Position numbers and translations under genes: made by a program
Part shown: one piece after another, positions 61,801 to 64,000 of the stretch
Numbering within the stretch: the stretch's first letter is position 1
Layout of the letters: every line of letters begins with the position of its first letter
Notes under the pieces: generated by a model
The model's input: only the letters and a program-made list of their open reading frames with translations
Database searches by the model: none
What the model was told of the DNA's origin: nothing
Source of the DNA: Chitinophagales bacterium
Lineage (GTDB): Bacteria > Bacteroidota > Bacteroidia > Chitinophagales > Chitinophagaceae
Assembly: GCA_017303455.1 (NCBI GenBank)
Contig: JAFLBM010000018.1
Span: forward strand, 1-64,000
Direction: 5' to 3'
DNA length: 64,000 nucleotides

Positions 61801-62394
61801 ATGTCTTTCATTCTTCTTCAACGGTACGGCCGTGACAACGGTTTAAGTATCTGGGAACTGCTATTAATCATCTTTTTAGTTTTTTGTGTGTATTCCCTGG
61901 CGAAAGGCGGGTCTATGCTTAAAACTGTTCTTTCGCATTGGCACCACCGATTTGAAACTGTGCCTTTTTCTTCACAGGAATTTTATCAAAGTGTTGAATC
62001 CATTTTGAAGACAAAAGAAATGAGCAGGCTTTCAATCTCCCGAGTCGGGTATGCACAGGGAGGGTTTCTATCACCAAACCGGGAATATCTGCGAGTTCAA
62101 TATAAAGAGTATATCTATGACATCTGCGCAGCCCCATTTGCCACCGGATACTTTGTTTCCTGGTGGCTTGGGGAAACAGGAAATCCAATTAGGGACTTTT
62201 TCATTAACCTGCCAATGATAGGGAAGTTCTTTAATAGACGGAAGAAAACGTTTTTTGAACTGGATACCGAGATCATGTTTAAAGAGACGGTTAGTTCCTG
62301 TGTCCGGGAGGCAATTGAAAAGCTAACGGAAAATAAGGGGGTAAGAAAATTATCTGATGCTGAGTGGAAGGAATATAACCGGTTCAATAGCTAA
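61801..62394 (+). CDS. Membrane-anchored hypothetical protein upstream of the conjugation ATPase
   Basis: About 197 aa from the ATG at 61801 (MSFILLQRYGRDNG); the frame extends back to 61777 with a TTG. One membrane helix (SIWELLLIIFLVFCVYSLA, about 16-34). It ends five bases before the ATPase start, so the two are coupled. No family recognised; probably a transfer-apparatus component by position. Confidence 0.65.
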   Translation: MSFILLQRYGRDNGLSIWELLLIIFLVFCVYSLAKGGSMLKTVLSHWHHRFETVPFSSQEFYQSVESILKTKEMSRLSISRVGYAQGGFLSPNREYLRVQYKEYIYDICAAPFATGYFVSWWLGETGNPIRDFFINLPMIGKFFNRRKKTFFELDTEIMFKETVSSCVREAIEKLTENKGVRKLSDAEWKEYNRFNS

Positions 62395-62398
62395 GTAT

Positions 62399-64000
62399 AT
62401 GGTATCGGAAAAGATACAACAGCTCACCACTCAATTCTATGAATGGGAGATATTAGGTAGAGGTTGGCTTTCTGCTGACGAGCCTGTTGACCTTGAACCT
62501 CCCTTCACTCCCTTTTTTGGTCATTTCATTAAACAACAAGCATTCTTTGATGATGGTTTACGACCCACTTTGTTAAGTAGCATTGCTTCAGTTTTCCAGA
62601 AAAAGAAGGAACCTAAAGTTGTTGAACTTGCTCCTGATGTTTCTTATGATTTATTTCCTTTCACAGACATTTCACCTGTTACTGTTCTCCAACTCCGTAT
62701 TTCTAAACATTCCAAAGTTTCAGCACCGGAGACAGAACAATTGCTGACGATGCTTTCATACTGCCTTAAGCCAATAAGCTTTGAGATCATCGGTACTGCT
62801 AAGGCTATCATTGTGCAATTTGTATGTAGGCAGGATGATGCTGGATATATCAAAAGTCAGCTGGTAACTTATTTCAAAGGAGTACCTGTTCTGGAAATTG
62901 ATATCGTACAACCTTTAATAAATGAAGAATTGGCAATTGCCACGGTAGATTTTGGACTGCAACAAGAATTCATGCGTCCCCTTGGCCAATTGAAAAATGC
63001 TTTTATTGACCCGTTAACCGGGCTATTCTCAATTCTGGAACATTTGCAAGAAGAGGAGCAGGTGGTATTTCAGGTATTGTTTAACGGAGTAATGAATCAT
63101 TGGGATTATAGTATTATTTCTTCTGTTTCTGATAAAAAGGGTGGTCCATTCTTTGAAGATGCTCCAGAAATGCTTCCGTTAGCTAAGGAGAAGATAAGTA
63201 CAACTTTGTTTTCAGCTACAGTAAGATTGGTGTCCCAGGCTGACACTATAGAAGAATCTTTTTCAATACTTCAAAAACTGATTTTTGCTCTAACTACAAA
63301 TACGAAATCCCACACTAATTCTTTACACCCACTACCAACCGACACCTACACTTTAGAGCAAAGAATATGTGATATTGAACTTCGGGAGTCTCATAGAGTA
63401 GGGATGCTGTTAAATGCCAGAGAATTGGCAACCTTAGTTCATATCCCCGGCCCGCAACTTATCACCAAAAAGGTTTTAGCAGATACCAGAAAAACAAAAT
63501 CAGCCCCGACTATAACTGAGGGCCATAGATTCAAGCTGGGACTAAATGTACACGACGGCATAGAGAGGACTATCACCATAAGCAATGAGCAAAGGCTAAA
63601 GCACACCCATATTATTGGAGCCACTGGCACCGGCAAATCAACCTTGCTTCTCTCAATGATTAGCCAGGATATTGCAAATGGAGGAGGAGTGGCAGTACTT
63701 GATCCATACGGTGGGTTAATTGATAAACTGATTTCCACCATCCCACTTTCCCGTCTCAATGATGTTATTTTGATTGACCCTTCTGATAGCGAGTTTCCCG
63801 TGGGATTCAATATACTAAAAGCTCATTCTGATATTGAAAAGGAAGTTCTCTCGTCCGATCTGGTAGCAGCCTTTCGAAAACTATCCACCAGTTGGGGTGA
63901 CCAGATGAATTCCGTCTTTGCTAATGCCATACTGGCTTTCTTGGAAAGTACCACAGGTGGGACACTCATTGATATGAGGAGGTTTCTGATTGAAAAGTCA
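62399..64000 (+). CDS. TraG/VirD4-like conjugation ATPase, 5' part (runs off the window)
   Basis: Open from the ATG at 62399 (MVSEKIQQLTTQF) to the window edge, 534 codons with no stop. A long N-terminal region (about 390 residues) precedes Walker A GATGTGKST (about 407-414) and VLDPYGGLIDKLI, DVILIDPSDSE. It is paralogous to the ATPase at 43402-44700 (same 'IxDPxG' and 'DxxFFNxLK' patterns). Likely a coupling or translocation ATPase of the element. The 3' end is not visible. Confidence 0.78.
   Translation, partial: MVSEKIQQLTTQFYEWEILGRGWLSADEPVDLEPPFTPFFGHFIKQQAFFDDGLRPTLLSSIASVFQKKKEPKVVELAPDVSYDLFPFTDISPVTVLQLRISKHSKVSAPETEQLLTMLSYCLKPISFEIIGTAKAIIVQFVCRQDDAGYIKSQLVTYFKGVPVLEIDIVQPLINEELAIATVDFGLQQEFMRPLGQLKNAFIDPLTGLFSILEHLQEEEQVVFQVLFNGVMNHWDYSIISSVSDKKGGPFFEDAPEMLPLAKEKISTTLFSATVRLVSQADTIEESFSILQKLIFALTTNTKSHTNSLHPLPTDTYTLEQRICDIELRESHRVGMLLNARELATLVHIPGPQLITKKVLADTRKTKSAPTITEGHRFKLGLNVHDGIERTITISNEQRLKHTHIIGATGTGKSTLLLSMISQDIANGGGVAVLDPYGGLIDKLISTIPLSRLNDVILIDPSDSEFPVGFNILKAHSDIEKEVLSSDLVAAFRKLSTSWGDQMNSVFANAILAFLESTTGGTLIDMRRFLIEKS

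Noticed and set aside
1..64000. CRISPR arrays, rRNA and tRNA genes
   Set aside because: No regularly spaced direct repeats of CRISPR type and no tRNA cloverleaf or rRNA segment seen by eye; a covariance scan would be decisive.

Overview
The window comes from a member of the Bacteroidota, most likely the Chitinophagaceae/Chitinophagales. The evidence is a type IX secretion sorting domain on a DUF1501 protein, TonB-dependent receptors with carboxypeptidase-like plug extensions, Bacteroidota-type promoters (TAnnTTTG -7 boxes), and protein families typical of that group (DUF1800/DUF1501 pair, GH130 lipoprotein, C39-ABC exporter with VKOR/thioredoxin partner). I found no rRNA, tRNA or CRISPR array.

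Layout. (1) 1-5.5 kb is a small accessory patch, all on the minus strand: a helicase IV/UvrD-like helicase, a viroplasmin-RNase H, a tyrosine recombinase with short repeats beside it, an XRE regulator and a small Bacteroidota-specific protein. (2) 5.6-19.6 kb looks like ordinary chromosome: GH130-like lipoprotein, DUF1800 and DUF1501 proteins, a haem-motif lipoprotein, a frameshifted metal-type TonB receptor under a perfect 16-bp inverted-repeat operator, DUF2721, rhodanese, GxxExxY, an ABC exporter and a three-gene glycosyltransferase/methyltransferase cluster. (3) At about 20.14 kb the comM (yifB) gene is cut: only its C-terminal third remains, and everything to its right up to the window end is a genomic island of at least 44 kb. 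(4) 20.15-32.1 kb is a run of probable defence genes: KAP NTPase, a winged-helix/PD-(D/E)XK protein, a four-gene operon sce7726-sce7725-RES NADase-unknown, and a two-gene operon with a class III nucleotide-cyclase-like protein. (5) 32.3-46.4 kb is a mobile-element backbone: ArdC, RuvC-like protein with a small partner, XRE regulators, RadC, NYN nuclease, OLD-type ATPase/TOPRIM nuclease, Shedu nuclease plus P-loop kinase, a large serine recombinase, a TraG/VirD4-like ATPase and a methyltransferase-like protein. Six minus-strand genes here share an upstream CCCTCCCTTAT-type motif, and a block (XRE gene + small ORF + recombinase tail) is duplicated on both sides of the Shedu pair. (6) 48.2-56.4 kb is a peptide (RiPP/bacteriocin-like) locus: VKOR-thioredoxin protein, Cys-rich GG-leader peptide, C39 peptidase ABC exporter, a shortened HlyD-like adaptor and an outer-membrane TonB receptor. 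(7) 57.0-61.0 kb is a ubiquitin-like conjugation locus: ImmA/IrrE peptidase and XRE regulator divergent from Ubl (DUF2604-like, frameshifted), E2-like, JAB/JAMM and E1-like genes, resembling the Bil antiphage systems. (8) 61.2-64 kb returns to mobile backbone: ssb, a membrane protein and a second TraG/VirD4-like ATPase running off the window.

The island therefore reads as an integrated mobile element carrying several stacked defence modules. The three most interesting are the Ubl-E2-JAB-E1 locus, the sce7726/sce7725/RES/unknown operon and the cyclase-like pair. All functional assignments rest on motifs read by eye; no database search was run.
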